DNA of 64,000 nt, taken from the NCBI GenBank assembly GCA_028564705.1, contig JAPXFQ010000065.1, positions 1,054,001 to 1,118,000 on the forward strand, given 5' to 3'. The first letter of the stretch is position 1; the number at the start of each line of letters is the position of its first letter. Source of the stretch: Apricaphanius iberus. Taxonomy: Eukaryota; Chordata; Actinopteri; Cyprinodontiformes; Aphaniidae. This document shows positions 1 through 12,199 of the stretch, in pieces. Below the pieces are notes generated by a model. The model searched no databases, had not been told where the DNA came from, and worked only from the letters and a program-made list of their open reading frames with translations. The position numbers and the translations under genes were made by a program.

Positions 1-2260
1 CTTGGGCACCAACATTTCAAACGATGAGAACCCAAGAAGAATATAGTTAGAGCAAAGTCTCTGGGGCAAATTAAAGAGGCGAAAATGTATTTTGCAATTT
101 GTTTTGTCAGGGGGAAGATATGGGAAATATTGTCCGAGAAGCAGCAGCCTGGAGATCTAACATACTGGAACCCTGTTCAAGGAAATTAAGTATTCTGTAC
201 CGTGCTTGGCCTCTCCGTAATTTACCACGGATGTGATTGCCTGCTTATGACAAAAAAGTGTAATTCGATAAACAAGAATTTGAAGAGATTAAAGCATGCA
301 CCCAGGATTCTGCTCCAGTTTTGACCAGTATTATCACTGATGCGCATATATTAGCTAATTTCTCCCAGCAAATGCGTAACCAGAATGGCCTATGGTAAAT
401 AAACAACAATAAAGGGAGTCAGTAAAAAGTCAATTTGCTAAAAACATACTGATCCCATGTTTCACTATGTAAGTCTTTGTAACGCTAATTTGTCACATGT
501 CCTGTAGCCTCTGAAATTCCACTTCAAAATATTGCTACCTTTGCGGTGGTCGGATTTGATATACAATCAGTAGTTATAGTCAAACGCTGAGATTCATTTT
601 GCTCAGACACTTAGAAAAATAGGAGTCATTACCGCTGCCATTTACTGTGGCAAACATGGAGGGACCGTTTGGAGACAGTGGTTATTGGTCTAATTCAATC
701 GTGTAATCAGTGTAAATCAGTTGACATTTTCTACTCCTAGAGCCATTTGAAACCACATTGAAGGCCAATATGTAAGGAATGCAAAAGTGCTTAAAAAGAC
801 ATTGAATACACATTACCTCTTTTCACCCTGCATGGTATTCCAGAAGAAAAAAAAAGCCTCCAACCATTTCTGTTTGACTCTTCCTCTGTGTAGATCCTGC
901 AATTGAGTTTAGGAGATGGGGAGCTCAAATCTAATACCTTCAGGGAGACAGAATGTTTCTACTTCTACTGCATATTAAAGGCAAGCTATTTTCTGAGAGT
1001 GTGGCATGTCTCTTTTTTTTCAATATCACTGGCTCCGAGGAGACACATACGGCTTTGGGCTGGCAGCAGTGCGATGAGGCTGCGAGTTGCTATCTGACTG
1101 ACTGATTGTTTTTAATAACACCCACCCGCTTGCTCACATTTGTTCATATCTAACCAGGGAGATGTTAGAGTGGAGCGGTGCAGCGCAGCTTTCCGATCAT
1201 CATTAATCCAGGACAATGGTCACGTTATTGGTGGCGTCAAAGGGAGGAGATTTCGCATTCCCTGTTCTAAACAACATCCCAAAACCACATGCACATCATT
1301 CATGCTCCCTTTTACAGTAAATGCTTTGTGTCAGTAGCTGTGTCCATGGTGTATCGATGGTCCCTGCAAACAGCACGTGGGAATGAGTCAATATATATAT
1401 ATCTGGTTCATTTTCCTGCAAGCGAACAAACAAGGTGACAAAAGCTACATGATCCATGAGGAAGGTAACACGTCATCCACCTCTCCCCCTTTGCCGACTA
1501 TCTGGACTCCCCGGAGTAAATAAAATTCTCTCTGTACAGTGAAAACACTGATAATCATCCCAATAGACCACAAACTGTTCTCTAATGGCATACCTGAAGA
1601 TGCCCTTGCTGTTTTATATGCCAACTCGACTCCTCCATTCTTAATATTCTGCGGTCCATATGCCCTCTCAAAAGCCTCCAGGGAAAACTGCCTTCAAGCT
1701 AGGCTGATTGTGAAAAGAAAAAAAATACCTTTATCCACTTTATCAGCCCCCCTGTTGACTCATGCATTAACATGCACTCCTCTTCTCCAGGTTCAGCCAC
1801 CTGTCTCCTTCTTGTTGAAACCATAAAAGTCTTGTTTAGCCCTCTGGATGTTTTGCCTTCTCCTAATTTTAAAGGATCAGTTGCTCAAATATTGCATATA
1901 TTTATTAAAAATCTCCTTCCTTTGGGTCTGAATCTAAGTATCTTAAGAAGGTGGCTGTTCATTAAATTTTTAAAGAAAACTGAACCCTTGCCCAGCAGCC
2001 TCACACTGGTACCCAAACCTAACTCCTTCAAGTACTAAACAACATTAATATTTGAAAGCAATTTTTGAAAGTTTGAAATAAAAATAGAACTTTATAACCA
2101 GGCACATCTTTTTTTTAATTGTTATCAAACCCCAGATGTTTGTTGCCATAAGGATCCTTGCTCTAAATAACCATAATTTGCACTGTTTGACATGGGTTTG
2201 TGTGGAGCTGTTATGAGCAGTAAGTATCTTACCTGGTGTAGTCTTGCTACAACGTAGCTT
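1..2260. other. Gene-free AT-rich intergenic DNA
   Basis: No open frame longer than about 95 codons, no splice-consistent exon chain and no recognisable repeat was found. The short open frames overlap at random and carry no family motif. The only simple repeat is a short AT run near 1391. It could hold distal regulatory DNA of klhl38 or the end of a neighbouring gene off the left edge, but nothing in the sequence shows this. Confidence 0.6.
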
Positions 2261-2267
2261 GCCATCA

Positions 2268-2382
2268 TCAGTGTGTGAATGTGTGCGTGAATCTGTGAAT
2301 GACTGAATGTAGTGTAAAGTGATTTGGGGTCCGTAGGGACTGAGTAAAGCGCTATACAAATGCAGGCCATTTACCATTTAGT
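2268..2382 (+). repeat. Dispersed repeat tail (GCGCTATACAAATGC type)
   Basis: The stretch with repeated GTGTGAATGTGTG-like words, then TAAAGTGATTTGGGGTC and GCGCTATACAAATGCAGGCC, followed by CATTTACCATTT, matches the 3' end of a very common interspersed repeat of fish genomes, recognised from general knowledge. Which mobile family it ends is not decided here. It runs directly into a 31-bp palindrome at 2390. Confidence 0.6.
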
Positions 2383-2389
2383 CTATCTT

Positions 2390-2420
2390 AGAAGAAATCT
2401 ATCTAAGATAGATTTCTTCT
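2390..2420. repeat. Perfect inverted repeat, 15-bp arms, 1-nt centre
   Basis: Arm AGAAGAAATCTATCT at 2390-2404 is the exact reverse complement of 2406-2420, with a single A between. It would extrude as a hairpin. It sits just after the dispersed repeat tail and may be a MITE remnant or a repair product. Confidence 0.85.
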
Positions 2421-2620
2421 GTAGAACCGTGATAGCAGGTGGTTAGCGTATAGTAAGTTCCCAAGGTAATCTCTGTCATCTTAAAACAACTCCAATCTCA
2501 GAAATGCCTAAAGCTTTAAAATCAATGATATATCTGCTTTCGATGTTATTTACATTGAAATCCACGGTTATTGATGTTGCAAACTCGAGATTCCTCCATT
2601 TTCCTTTTTCTGGGTCTGAA

Positions 2621-2912
2621 AGGGCTGCACAGTGGCACATTGGTAGCATTGTTGCCTTGAAACAAAAAGGTCCCAGCCCGAGAGTTTGGTGTTTGCATGT
2701 TCTCCCTGTCCGTGTGTGGGTTCCCTCCGAGTACCCTGGCTTCCACAGTCTAAAAACATGACTGTTAGGTTAATTGGTCTATTTTGCCCTGCGATGGACT
2801 GGCGACCCCTCCAGGGTGTACCCCGCATCTTGCCTGATGAATGCTGAAGATAGGCAGCCGCCCCCCTGCAACCCTTTCAGGATAAGAGGTATAGATAACG
2901 GAAGGATATACG
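2621..2912 (+). mobile_element. Degenerate tRNA-derived SINE copy
   Basis: GGCTGCACAGTGGCACATTGG begins a sequence that runs through GTTTGCATGTTCTCCCTGT, GTGTGGGTTCC, CCACAGTCTAAAAACATG, GACTGGCGACCCCTCCAGGG and TGTACCCCGC. The same ordered words occur in the better-preserved copy at 51447-51818. Several segments have decayed, including the promoter B-box region, so this is an old copy. No target-site duplication was found. Confidence 0.75.
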
Positions 2913-4915
2913 GTTCTGGTAAAGATTCATCCTCTCAATACCAAATTTTGCTGATTAGGATTTCTCTTAAATAATATATAAAGTTAGTTTCATACAACTA
3001 CTGCTAACAATTCCACAGAAACTCAAATAATGAACTAGTATTATCTCATCGTGGCAGAAAACCCAGACCAAATGTTACTTTTAATGGTGTTTATTTTATT
3101 TTATCCAACTGAGCTGTTATTGATGAACATTTACGGCAGATAATATGTAATGCTAATATATTCACAGATAACCATTTCGACAACTCCAGGTAATTGCTTT
3201 AATACTTTTTTCCCCCTCAATTTGAAAGACAGTTCTCCATAACCATAATCATCAACACTTGGTCTGATTGATAAAAAAGTAGGTTTAACAATTACAGCTG
3301 AATATTCTAAAAACCTAAATGATTAACTTTAATAATCTCAGAAAGCGGTGGAACCCAAAACGTCTAAATGAGGTTATTAACAAATGTGAGATTTTTTCAC
3401 TTCCCTCAAAGTTGGAAACATGTCCCTTCTTATGCATGTAAGGAATAAATGAAAAAGGTGTAGCCGAGTACACTTTCAGCTCATGACACTGATTGCAATG
3501 CAGTAGAAACATTTGTCGGAAAAGTTCTGAAGGCTGGGGGAAGCTCAGTACCACTGCAAGCAGGTTATGTAAACTGTAAATGTGTCAGTTAAAAAAACGT
3601 TCTGTCCTACAGTAGGTTGAGGTCAGGGTCATTTTGATATGATGGAGAGAAAAAAGGAACAGATGGTGATAAGGGTTATTCCGAACAGCACAAATGTAAC
3701 CACTATTTTTTTTTCTTTTTAAAAGTGTATCTCTGTAATGTTTATCAAACTGTAACCTGGTTTCTCAGTCCTTAGTTACTGACGCAGAGTTGGGGAGGAG
3801 ACAGACCAGAAACGGGTAAGGTTATACAAAGCACTGTACGGGGACACTCTTTTCCCCAAGTATGGAATATTTTTCTACTACAGTTGGAATTACATTCAGC
3901 TGACACTTAATTTTCAAATTTTATTAAAAAAAACCCTGATGATCTTTACTTCGCCTGTTCGATGAAGGGAGCTAGAAGAAAATTGGGGCTTATTTGAGAC
4001 AGCCTCACTTGAACAGTTTAACAGTTCACTTTGGGCTTATTTGGTTCCACGAACCAATCCCAGGTGGATCAATCCCTGCTAATTCAACGGGTCACAACAA
4101 GCCAGGCTAATGTGCGTCCAAGCTACAGTAAAGGCACCTCGTGTTAATCGATACTAGATCAGTCAGAATGGAAGGAATGGAAAGAGCCGCCTTCTTTTCC
4201 CAGGCTGAGAAAGGATTATTATGCAGCCTATGAGCATCACAAATAACCAGTAAGGGGAACACCAGGTGCATAAAACACATACATTGCATTGCATATTATA
4301 TTGGAGGGTGGGTGGGTACAGGTCTTTATTCCAGTGTGTATTTACGATTTGTAATCTGGCTTCTTCCTTTGAGTGACCTTTCAGCCATATTGCTACAGTA
4401 CTCATTTCACTGCAGACAATAAAAGCCTCTTACCAGCTTCAACCAGCATTTTCAAAAGTTTTTTTTTGCTTTTGTTCGAGGGCTGATACACCTCACGCCA
4501 CACCACATTCATCTGACACAACCCATCAATTTCCTCAAGGGTATAATCAGCAGACATCCCAGTGATGTTTAAACCCGGATAAACTGTTTGAACAGGTGAA
4601 TGAGTAACCTTCAGTTATCTGGAAAGTGTAGCAAAGAATGAAACAGAAGTCTATTAGTCAACAATTCTCCTCCTTATACTGTGTCTTGGTTGATTTCTTT
4701 AGATTTTTCCATGACGTAACTTGTGTCTTACATCAGAAGCTTGCATGACATTATCATTTCAGCTTCCTCAAACTATTTAAAGGTACTTTTGCAGAAATTA
4801 GTCTTCTGGCCTTTGTTAACTGAAACGTTTTTTTGTTTTTTGTTTTTTATCCTGAGTGATTTAAAACTGGAAATGCTTAGTCTGATTAACATTAGATGGA
4901 TGGAGAAACGTATTT
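2913..4915. other. Unannotated intergenic DNA
   Basis: AT-rich sequence with no coding signal, no long inverted repeat and no recognised mobile element. The open frames present are short, overlap on both strands and lack domains. Confidence 0.5.
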
Positions 4916-4920
4916 TTTTT

Positions 4921-5215
4921 TCGTCCATCCATCCATCCGTCCATCCATCCATTCATCCATCCATCCCCTTCTGCTTATCGAGGGCAGCTGCTTAAATAGA
5001 GAGACCCAGACTCTCTCCTGTTACATGAGGGCAGCTCCTCAGGATGAATCCCAAGGGGTTTTTCAGGTCAGCCAAGAAACATCATCCCTCCAGCGTGTCC
5101 TGGGTCCTGGGCGAGGGAACACAAGGTCCAATATTCTTGCTTATCATTGGGGTCCCACTGGGACACTCAAACCCCTCTACAGCCCCTGCCCGGGGTGGGG
5201 GTGGGGGGGCTCTTA
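4921..5215 (-). repeat. (TCCA)n tract and adjoining dispersed repeat
   Basis: A tetranucleotide run of TCCA units (about 4921-4968) leads into CTTCTGCTTATCGAGGGCAG, then GGATGAATCCCAAGGGG, and CCTCCAGCGTGTCCTGGGTC. These ordered words are typical of a high-copy interspersed repeat of fish genomes whose end is a (GGAT)n tail. The tail position suggests the element is read on the minus strand. Its class is not certain. Confidence 0.65.
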
Positions 5216-5220
5216 TACAG

Positions 5221-7239
5221 TGTATGTATATATCTGTTGTCATCCACATATAATCCATTAAAATAAACATATTTCAGGTGAAATCACTTTGTGGTAAAAC
5301 ATAGAACTCTAGAAACTAAGTTTCAGAACTGCAGCACTTATGGCGGGTGCACATTGGAGTGAATCTGTTACATCAGCTCTGATTCTTCTTTTTTTGCTAG
5401 ACTTTTGGTTTATTTTATTATTTTTTTTTATGTCGAGGCAATCCATGTTTAGTGAATTATTTGGATGTTGCGCAGTTGGAAGGATTTTTTTCACACAACT
5501 GGGAGCAGCTCATTAAGCTCCAATAACACCTGAACTACGACCCAAAATCTCAGAGGAGTTGAAAAGAGCAGAGGACTAAAGAGCAGAAAGAAGGAAGAAA
5601 TTCAAACCATCTGTTCTGTGAATCACAATAGCAAGGATCTCATCCATGACTCCCATGGCGTCTCTCTGCCATGCTTTCTGACCATATGGCCAGATAGAGA
5701 TTTAATGTGGAGCTGCAAAAGCATAGGAGGTAGATTAGCAGTGCTTGCCAGCAATTGATGGTTTAATCCAGAACCTTTTACTGCGGAATAATGTTTCTGC
5801 TGCCTCAATATTGAGTTGTTAGCATGTCAAGTCAGTCATATATGACACTCATGAGACTGTCATACAGTAACAGTCTTCAGTCAGAGGTGTTCTTAAATTA
5901 GTAGTAGGACTGACTGTTACGGAAAATTGTTCTTGCTCACTGCATCTCCATCCACAACTCTTTGATACTGGATTCCAAATTACATGGACAATATTAGTTA
6001 CATCATTTGATTCCCCTTTGGGATAAATAAAGTATTTTTTGAATTGCTCGTATATATTTGTAATTAACTTAATTTCCAATAACGAATCTTTGCAGTATTA
6101 TTTTGACAAAAAATATATTTATAAGGATTTGTCTTCCAAAACCAATCATCTCCAGCAGATTCATATATTTCCATTTATTTGTGATCCTTATTTGTAGGCC
6201 ACTAAGGAACTTATCTCAACATGCTGTGTGAGTACTGAAAGTTAAACTGGCCATGCAATAGTTGTAACCATCTCTGCAAGGAGATATTGTAACCACAACA
6301 TGATGGTACAATATCGAGAGGTATGCATGCTTTTTCCCCCTGGAATATTATTCCGGAAAGTCTGATTTAGCTGTTTAGAAGATGAGCTTCTGATGTTCCC
6401 TTTGAGTGATAATCTCCACAGGCATCAAATGGGTCTGGTTTTACAAAACCCTGCCAGCACTAGACAAGGTCAGAACAGTCATCATGATCCCCGCAAGCTG
6501 CATTTGCACAAAAGGACACTCCATTAATTTGGACGTTGTTTAGAGAAGCGAGAGAGGGCGATGAGGGGGAGGAAAGAAAGAGGAGTGTGAGAGGAACGAG
6601 GGAGGAGGATAGGTGTAGCGGGTTTCCAGTAAGCAGCGTGGACAAGGCAAGAATGATGACAGAGAGAAACCAAGAAGAAAAAAGGTGGATGACACCAGGC
6701 TGGAGAACTCAGGAAAATCAAACTGCAGCTGAATGGCTGACAAGATGAAAGAAAAAAAGAAATTATACAGCTTTCTGGTGCTAATCATTACCACTGTCAG
6801 GCTGCAGTGATTGGACAGAGATCAGAGCTTGTGTTCCAAATGTAGAGTGAGGATGGAGCAGAGATGAAGGTTGAGACAGGGCATATTTTCCGGGTGGAAC
6901 TCGTCCTACGAGTTGCTTGGAGAAGCTCGGAAGGATTCAGATTTGATACGCTGGACCTTCACATCATAACAAGTCTGATGACTGAGCACCATAGAGGTGA
7001 GTGTAGGGAGCTTTTGAGTGTGTTAGTGAGGAGATCCAGCTGATGGCTGCTGAGAAGCTCATCAGGAGCAGCTGCTCCGAGTTGGGCCTGATGACTTCTT
7101 GACAACCACTGCTGATGTGCCTGGCCACTGATCTCTGAATTATGAAGCTGAAAACTTGTTGCTTATGCAGCCAGTGCTTTGCAGTTTTTTTAAATAAATG
7201 AGCAGCATCTTCAAAAGTAAAGATAAAAATGCTCTTAAT
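5221..7239. other. Unannotated intergenic DNA with purine-rich patch
   Basis: No gene found. A strongly purine-biased patch (about 6540-6760, rich in GAGAGG and AAGAAG words) gives overlapping open frames on both strands by composition alone. The rest is AT-rich unique sequence. Confidence 0.5.
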
Positions 7240-8126
7240 TGTCATGTAATGGTTGTTTAGGGAGGACTCAGACCCAAAGCGATGGTTGGAGCGCTTAAGG
7301 CTCATCTTTATTTATTGTCCAAAACAGACTCAGGACTCAGACTGGACATGGGAGACTACACAGGGAGTCGTACGAAGACCCAGTAAGACGGACCAGCACA
7401 CCACAGGGAAACATATATATACAGGGGAGTAATCAGGGAAACCAGACAGACCTGGGATCAATCACAGCACAGGGAAAATAAGGACAGATCCTGACAGTAA
7501 CCCCCCTTAAAGATGCGCCTCCTGGTGCACCAACAAAAAACTGCCATCCAGGGTGGCAGGAAGAACCAGGAAACTCATGCAGGGTCCAAAAACACAAATA
7601 GTCCAAAAACAACCAAGAAACACAGAAAACCCTCTATAAGAGGAGCTCGGGGGGCAGACCTTGGGGCCCTAGGAACCAGGCGGAGAATTCTGGTGGGTGG
7701 CCGTGGGGGCCTAGGAACCAGACCTGAAAGTCAGGTGGACGGCTGTGGAATTGGAGCAGGTTGTGGCCGAGCCGCAAGCTAGACGACTGCCTGGGCGACG
7801 TAGAACCAGGAGTCTCGGGCTGAATCATGGCGGAAGTCAGAGACTTGGGAGCGTTGTCGTGTAGTGGTTGCTTAAGGAGGACCCAGACGCGGAGCAACGA
7901 ATGGAGCGCTTAATGCTCATCTTTATTTATTGTCCAAAACATGCTCAAGACTCAGGTTGGACACGGGAGATTACACAGAGTCGTAGAAAGATGCAACAAA
8001 CCAGCGGAGAAGTAAGGACACAGGGATATATATACAGGGGAGTAATCAGTGAAAACCAGACACTCCTGGGATCAATCACAGCTCAGGGACAAACTATCAC
8101 AGGGAACACAAGGACAAATCCTGACA
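7240..8126 (-). mobile_element. TRIM-like LTR element (two LTRs, no coding interior)
   Basis: Two direct repeats, 7240-7496 and 7855-8126, each start with TGTC and end with TGACA and share long words such as CTTTATTTATTGTCCAAAAC and TATACAGGGGAGTAATCAG. On the minus strand each has a TATATATA box and then an AATAAA signal, the order expected in an LTR. A purine tract (AAGGGGGG on the minus strand) lies at about 7500, directly before the minus-strand 3' LTR. The flanks repeat TTAA (7235-7238 and 8127-8130; the fifth base differs). The 358-bp interior codes for nothing recognisable, so the element is non-autonomous. The LTRs differ at many positions, which points to an old insertion. The family (perhaps Gypsy-related) is inference. 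Confidence 0.75.
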
Positions 8127-8585
8127 TTAACAGATAAAGTTCAACCAACATTCATTGATGTATTTTACTTCTGCGGATAGCAAACAACCCATAGTATTTG
8201 TTTTACTTTTTTGAAATACTCTGGATGTTTGTTTTCAGATACAAAAAATGCATTTAGAGGTCTGTATTGCATTTTTTAAATGTTCCATTTTCATCATATT
8301 GTTTAGATAGATCAGAAAGTAGTACTGGCAATCTCATTTCCAGTAAAAATATTAAGAAGAAAAAGGTGTTTTTTATTTTTTTATTTTTTATGAACAGCAA
8401 GTTTGCCCATATTATGGTGCATTCAGACTGCAGGCTTTGTCAGCGTCAGCAACGTCAAGATTACATGTTAAGTCTATGGTGGAGGCCGTTGGAAGAGCGT
8501 CACGGTCTCTGCGGCACTTTGTGAGCTTTGGCTCCATCAACTTTTCAAGCTTTTCCTGCTTTTCAAGCTTCAAAGCTCATAAAGC

Positions 8586-8629
8586 CAGCACCGTCAAAAG
8601 TTCAACTAGTTGAACTTTTGACGGTGCTG
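8586..8629. repeat. Perfect 44-bp palindrome without spacer
   Basis: Each 22-base arm is the exact reverse complement of the other, centred on AACTAGTT at 8604-8611. The arm begins CAGCACCGTCAAAAGTTC. It sits in a block that also holds a Harbinger-like coding fragment, so it may be part of a mobile element end, but that link is not proved. Confidence 0.9.
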
Positions 8630-8729
8630 ATGGCCCTGAAGCGGCACGTTAACCAATCAGAGCTTATAATTGTAGTTATGTCACTACACGTATTTAGAAT
8701 CTAGCGGGAGCTGGAAAAACCTACATTTA

Positions 8730-8990
8730 AAGTCTAGAAAACGCAGATTTACATTTTTTAAAATAACACTTACCGAAGACAGATGGACAGGTGCTCTTCG
8801 GGAGGAATAGAGCGCCTGTAGTTGGTGTCCTGGTAGGCGATTTAAGCTCCGATGCGGCCCAGGAGGTCGTCAAACTGGGCGGATGGAAGTACCGCTGAAA
8901 GTGAACCTCATCCATACGTAGCTCCTGGAGCAAATGGTTAAACTCCCCAAACTCAGAACGCATCCGTAGAATAGGGTATTTCCACAAACG
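8730..8990 (-). pseudogene. PIF/Harbinger transposase fragment
   Basis: The minus-strand frame reads EFGEFNHLLQELRMDEVHFQRYF, then fragments resembling SPTRTPTTGALFLP and CPSVFGK. The block matches the start of Harbinger nucleases, where a 'hLxxELRxDExxFxxYFRM' segment precedes a 'DTNYRRSIxPxERLxICLR' segment. In this copy the second segment is shifted in frame and altered, so the gene is broken. The nuclease core and its DDE residues are not seen. The match is from memory of the family; a protein search against Harbinger transposases would settle it. Confidence 0.6.
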
Positions 8991-9130
8991 GCGCTGATGC
9001 TGACAAAGCCCTTGGTTTGAACGCAGCGTAAGGCGGATGGATCAGACAAAAGATATAAAGGAACTCCCCATATTTGCTGGTATTTTACATACTGTTGCCA
9101 GTCGGGGCTCAGCACACATTTCACACATCA

Positions 9131-12100
9131 TCATGATATTACCCTTTGTGATGGCAAGGCATTGCAGATTCATTCATAAGACCAGGGTTGTGGCAACATT
9201 GCGGTATTATTATCATCAATCTCGTGGGGATGAATGCTGCAATATTGCTGTGTCTTATGAAAACGGCTATCTTAACTCTGCAAACCACACTTCTTGTCAT
9301 CTTGTCATTGTGGCCAAAATTACTCACTGTTTGTCTTCTTTTCTTGAGACAGCATTGTGCTTACCTATGTAGGCAGTTGCAAATTTCCATTCGCATGACT
9401 GCGTGGATTTTGTTGCAGGAGCTTCTTTCCCAGTTGGTAAGTCCCTGGCAACATCAAATATGCTTCACTCTGAAAAAGTATGCTCCTTGGTGGTTTCTGT
9501 GTTTTAAAAATCCTGACAGCTTTTTACCCAATATAACTGAAAAAGCTGTTTACTAATTTATGAAATTTTCAGAAAATGTCTTCAGTGGGATCAGGAACGA
9601 GTAATTAGATATTGGGGATGATCTGGGTCACTGTCTAGGGTGGAGGTGGGGTTTCTGTGCTCTACGTGTCCTTTTCTAGACTTTTCTCTAGATTTGACCA
9701 CCTGGCATCCCATTTAGACAAAAATCCCCAAAACAAACCCAAAGTAATTCTGAAATAGCTCACAAACATTAAAATTGCAGCATGGCACACTACCAAACAA
9801 TTATTCGCTACACTCAAAAGTCTAATCTGTCGATGGAAAGGAATCAGAAGAAATGAGCCTCAAAGAGGGTTGTCAGTCAAAAGGTCCAACTCACAAAGAC
9901 AGATTTCTCAGATATTTCTCTCAATAGATTTGAGCCTGTGTGGAGAAGACAGCATCAAGAGTAAATTCAAATCCGTGCACCCAATATTTTTTTTAACCAC
10001 TAAAAAATGTATGACATTCCTACCATGATGTGAGCATGTAGGCTTCTTCCCATAACCTAATATGCTTTACCAACTACTTTATCTGATCAGTGTGATGTAA
10101 TTTCTCTCCTATTTTTAAACATAACACTAGAAACTAATTTCCCCTTATTGTACCTGAAGTGTAGCATTTTTTCTTCATCTGCTGCTGTTTAAATATTTCA
10201 ATGTGCGACTAGTGAACAATTCCTGTACGATGTACCCAATTTTTCACATGAATGAATGCCCAGGAGCTAGTTTCTAGACTTGTCCTCTGATTGGGAGAAT
10301 GTCTTACAAGGAGTTTTAGGATCACTTCATCTACAACGTATCAGCCTGGGGGTTGTAAATGAGCAGACATGTTAATCTTTGTAGCGCTTTTAAACAAAAA
10401 CAAAACTACTAAGATTAACCTACCTCACACCTTTTTCAACCATTTCTACTTATTTCCAAATCACATGCTGTTTTAACAGTCAGCCCACAGCAAGAGGAGA
10501 AGTAAAAGAATCCAATATGTTGAAAATGAAACACATCTAGGAGTGTTGCAGTTTATTTGGGTTTATCTAAAATCGGCCGGTCCTTTTGCTGTTCTAACAT
10601 TAAGTTGTTGAACCTTTTTGCTCCTCATCGGCACCGATTTGCTCTGTTTTCCAGCCTGACATTTTCACTGTCTGTCAGTCTGTCCGTGGAGCCACTGCTC
10701 CCTCAGCGTCCATCTGTTTTCCTGCATGTGTCTGCATGCGGCCCAGAATACAGAGGGAGAAGACTGTCAGGGGCCTTCAAAGACTTCGGAGTAATTTCAC
10801 CTCCAGAAATCCCACCAAAGTCCTCCTTTCCTCCCGTCTTGATGTCTTCTCCCCTCTCCGTGAGGCTCTCCCCCTCTTTCTCTCTTCATCTTTTTTCTGC
10901 CTTTGTATTTCTACATTTCTTTCATGCACACCCCCATCCCGTCTCTCTCTATCTCTATATCTCTGTCTCACTCCTGTGCTTGCCCCCCTCACACCAACCC
11001 AACCATCTCCGCTCGTCTCTTTCTCTCTCTCCCGCGATCGACCATACCTCAGGTACAGCTTGGCTGGCTTGCTGTTGAGGGCTGACACTTTAAAGACACC
11101 GGCTTCAGCTCCGGCTGCAAGTGGAATATCAATATCTGCCGTACGAGTAATCGCAATCGCAACCCACCCTATCTCTCTCAGACGGAGCAACATGATGCAC
11201 ACAAGAAGGCATACAAATATCCACAAACACCCTGTTGACCTACACTCAGCACCCACTGACCCACATAGCGCTGCAGAGTCTATCAGAGAGGACGTAAAGC
11301 AAGGCTGGGTTTGTCATGTTGCGCGGCGGCATTGGTTCAGTGTCCAAGGAACCTTGGGAAGGTTACAGCAGAGGGCACACAGAGTAAACACAAAGCATCT
11401 GCCCCTCCACATCACATTGTTGCTACAATGTACCATTTTTTTTTTCCTTCTGAGTAAAATATCCTGCATGTGTTGGTCATATCACAGGAATTTTAAGCTG
11501 CTAACTGTAAGCCCCCCCTAAGACCTTATCCGTGCATAAAAACGTGTATGTGTACAGAAACCCCCCTGTTTCTGTGCGCCCCTGCTAAAGCCTCCAATCT
11601 CCTTTCAACCTTGGTTGATCTGTTTTTCCGTCAAAGCCGAGCGGATATCTCTGCACCTGGAAGTAATTTTCCTCAACAGATTAACTTAGAATTTTATTTT
11701 TAAATCATTAAAAAAATGTCCCCAAAATTTTTGCCATTATGACTGCATCTTTAGAAAAAAACAACACATTTAAAGATGCCCAGACGTCTCTTTTATATTC
11801 TTGTTAAATATTCTTGTTGGCTTTAAAATAGTGAATCATTAATTCATAAAGTGTTTTATAGACCAAGTTAAATGAACTTGAGGCCTTCTTTGAGCCTCGT
11901 GAAACAAAGTTGGACTTTCTTGCTTTGAAATTTCCACAACATTGGCCTGACACCTAGTGGATACAGACACTGCCTGAAGGATCCAATGCACTTCTATTTT
12001 TGAATACAGTAAGTCTTGTTTTTTTCTGAAATATTCACAAAAATCTATGCAGTATATTTATTCCTCTTTACCTCTTTACCGTTTAAAAAACTGCAAAACT

Positions 12101-12199
12101 AAATGCCTTGAGAAGTCGTGAGTAATTGTGAGTAATTTTAGATCCATCTGCCTCAGACACCTGGTGGAGAATCTAGGTGAATAAATAGCATGATGAAGA
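9131..12199. other. Unannotated intergenic DNA with pyrimidine-rich patch
   Basis: No exon chain found. A pyrimidine-rich block at about 10830-11040 (TCTCTCTC and CCTCC words) leaves long open frames on both strands through lack of stop codons; their translations are low-complexity. An imperfect inverted repeat lies at 9175-9259. The remainder is unique AT-rich sequence. Confidence 0.5.

Noticed and set aside
6524..6794. Overlapping frames of 65-84 codons on both strands
   Set aside because: Compositional result of a purine-rich patch. No motif, no splice context.
10736..11521. Open frame of 261 codons on the plus strand, with a 159-codon frame opposite
   Set aside because: Both are made by a pyrimidine-rich block that lacks stop codons. 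The translations are low-complexity, have no domain, and overlap on opposite strands.
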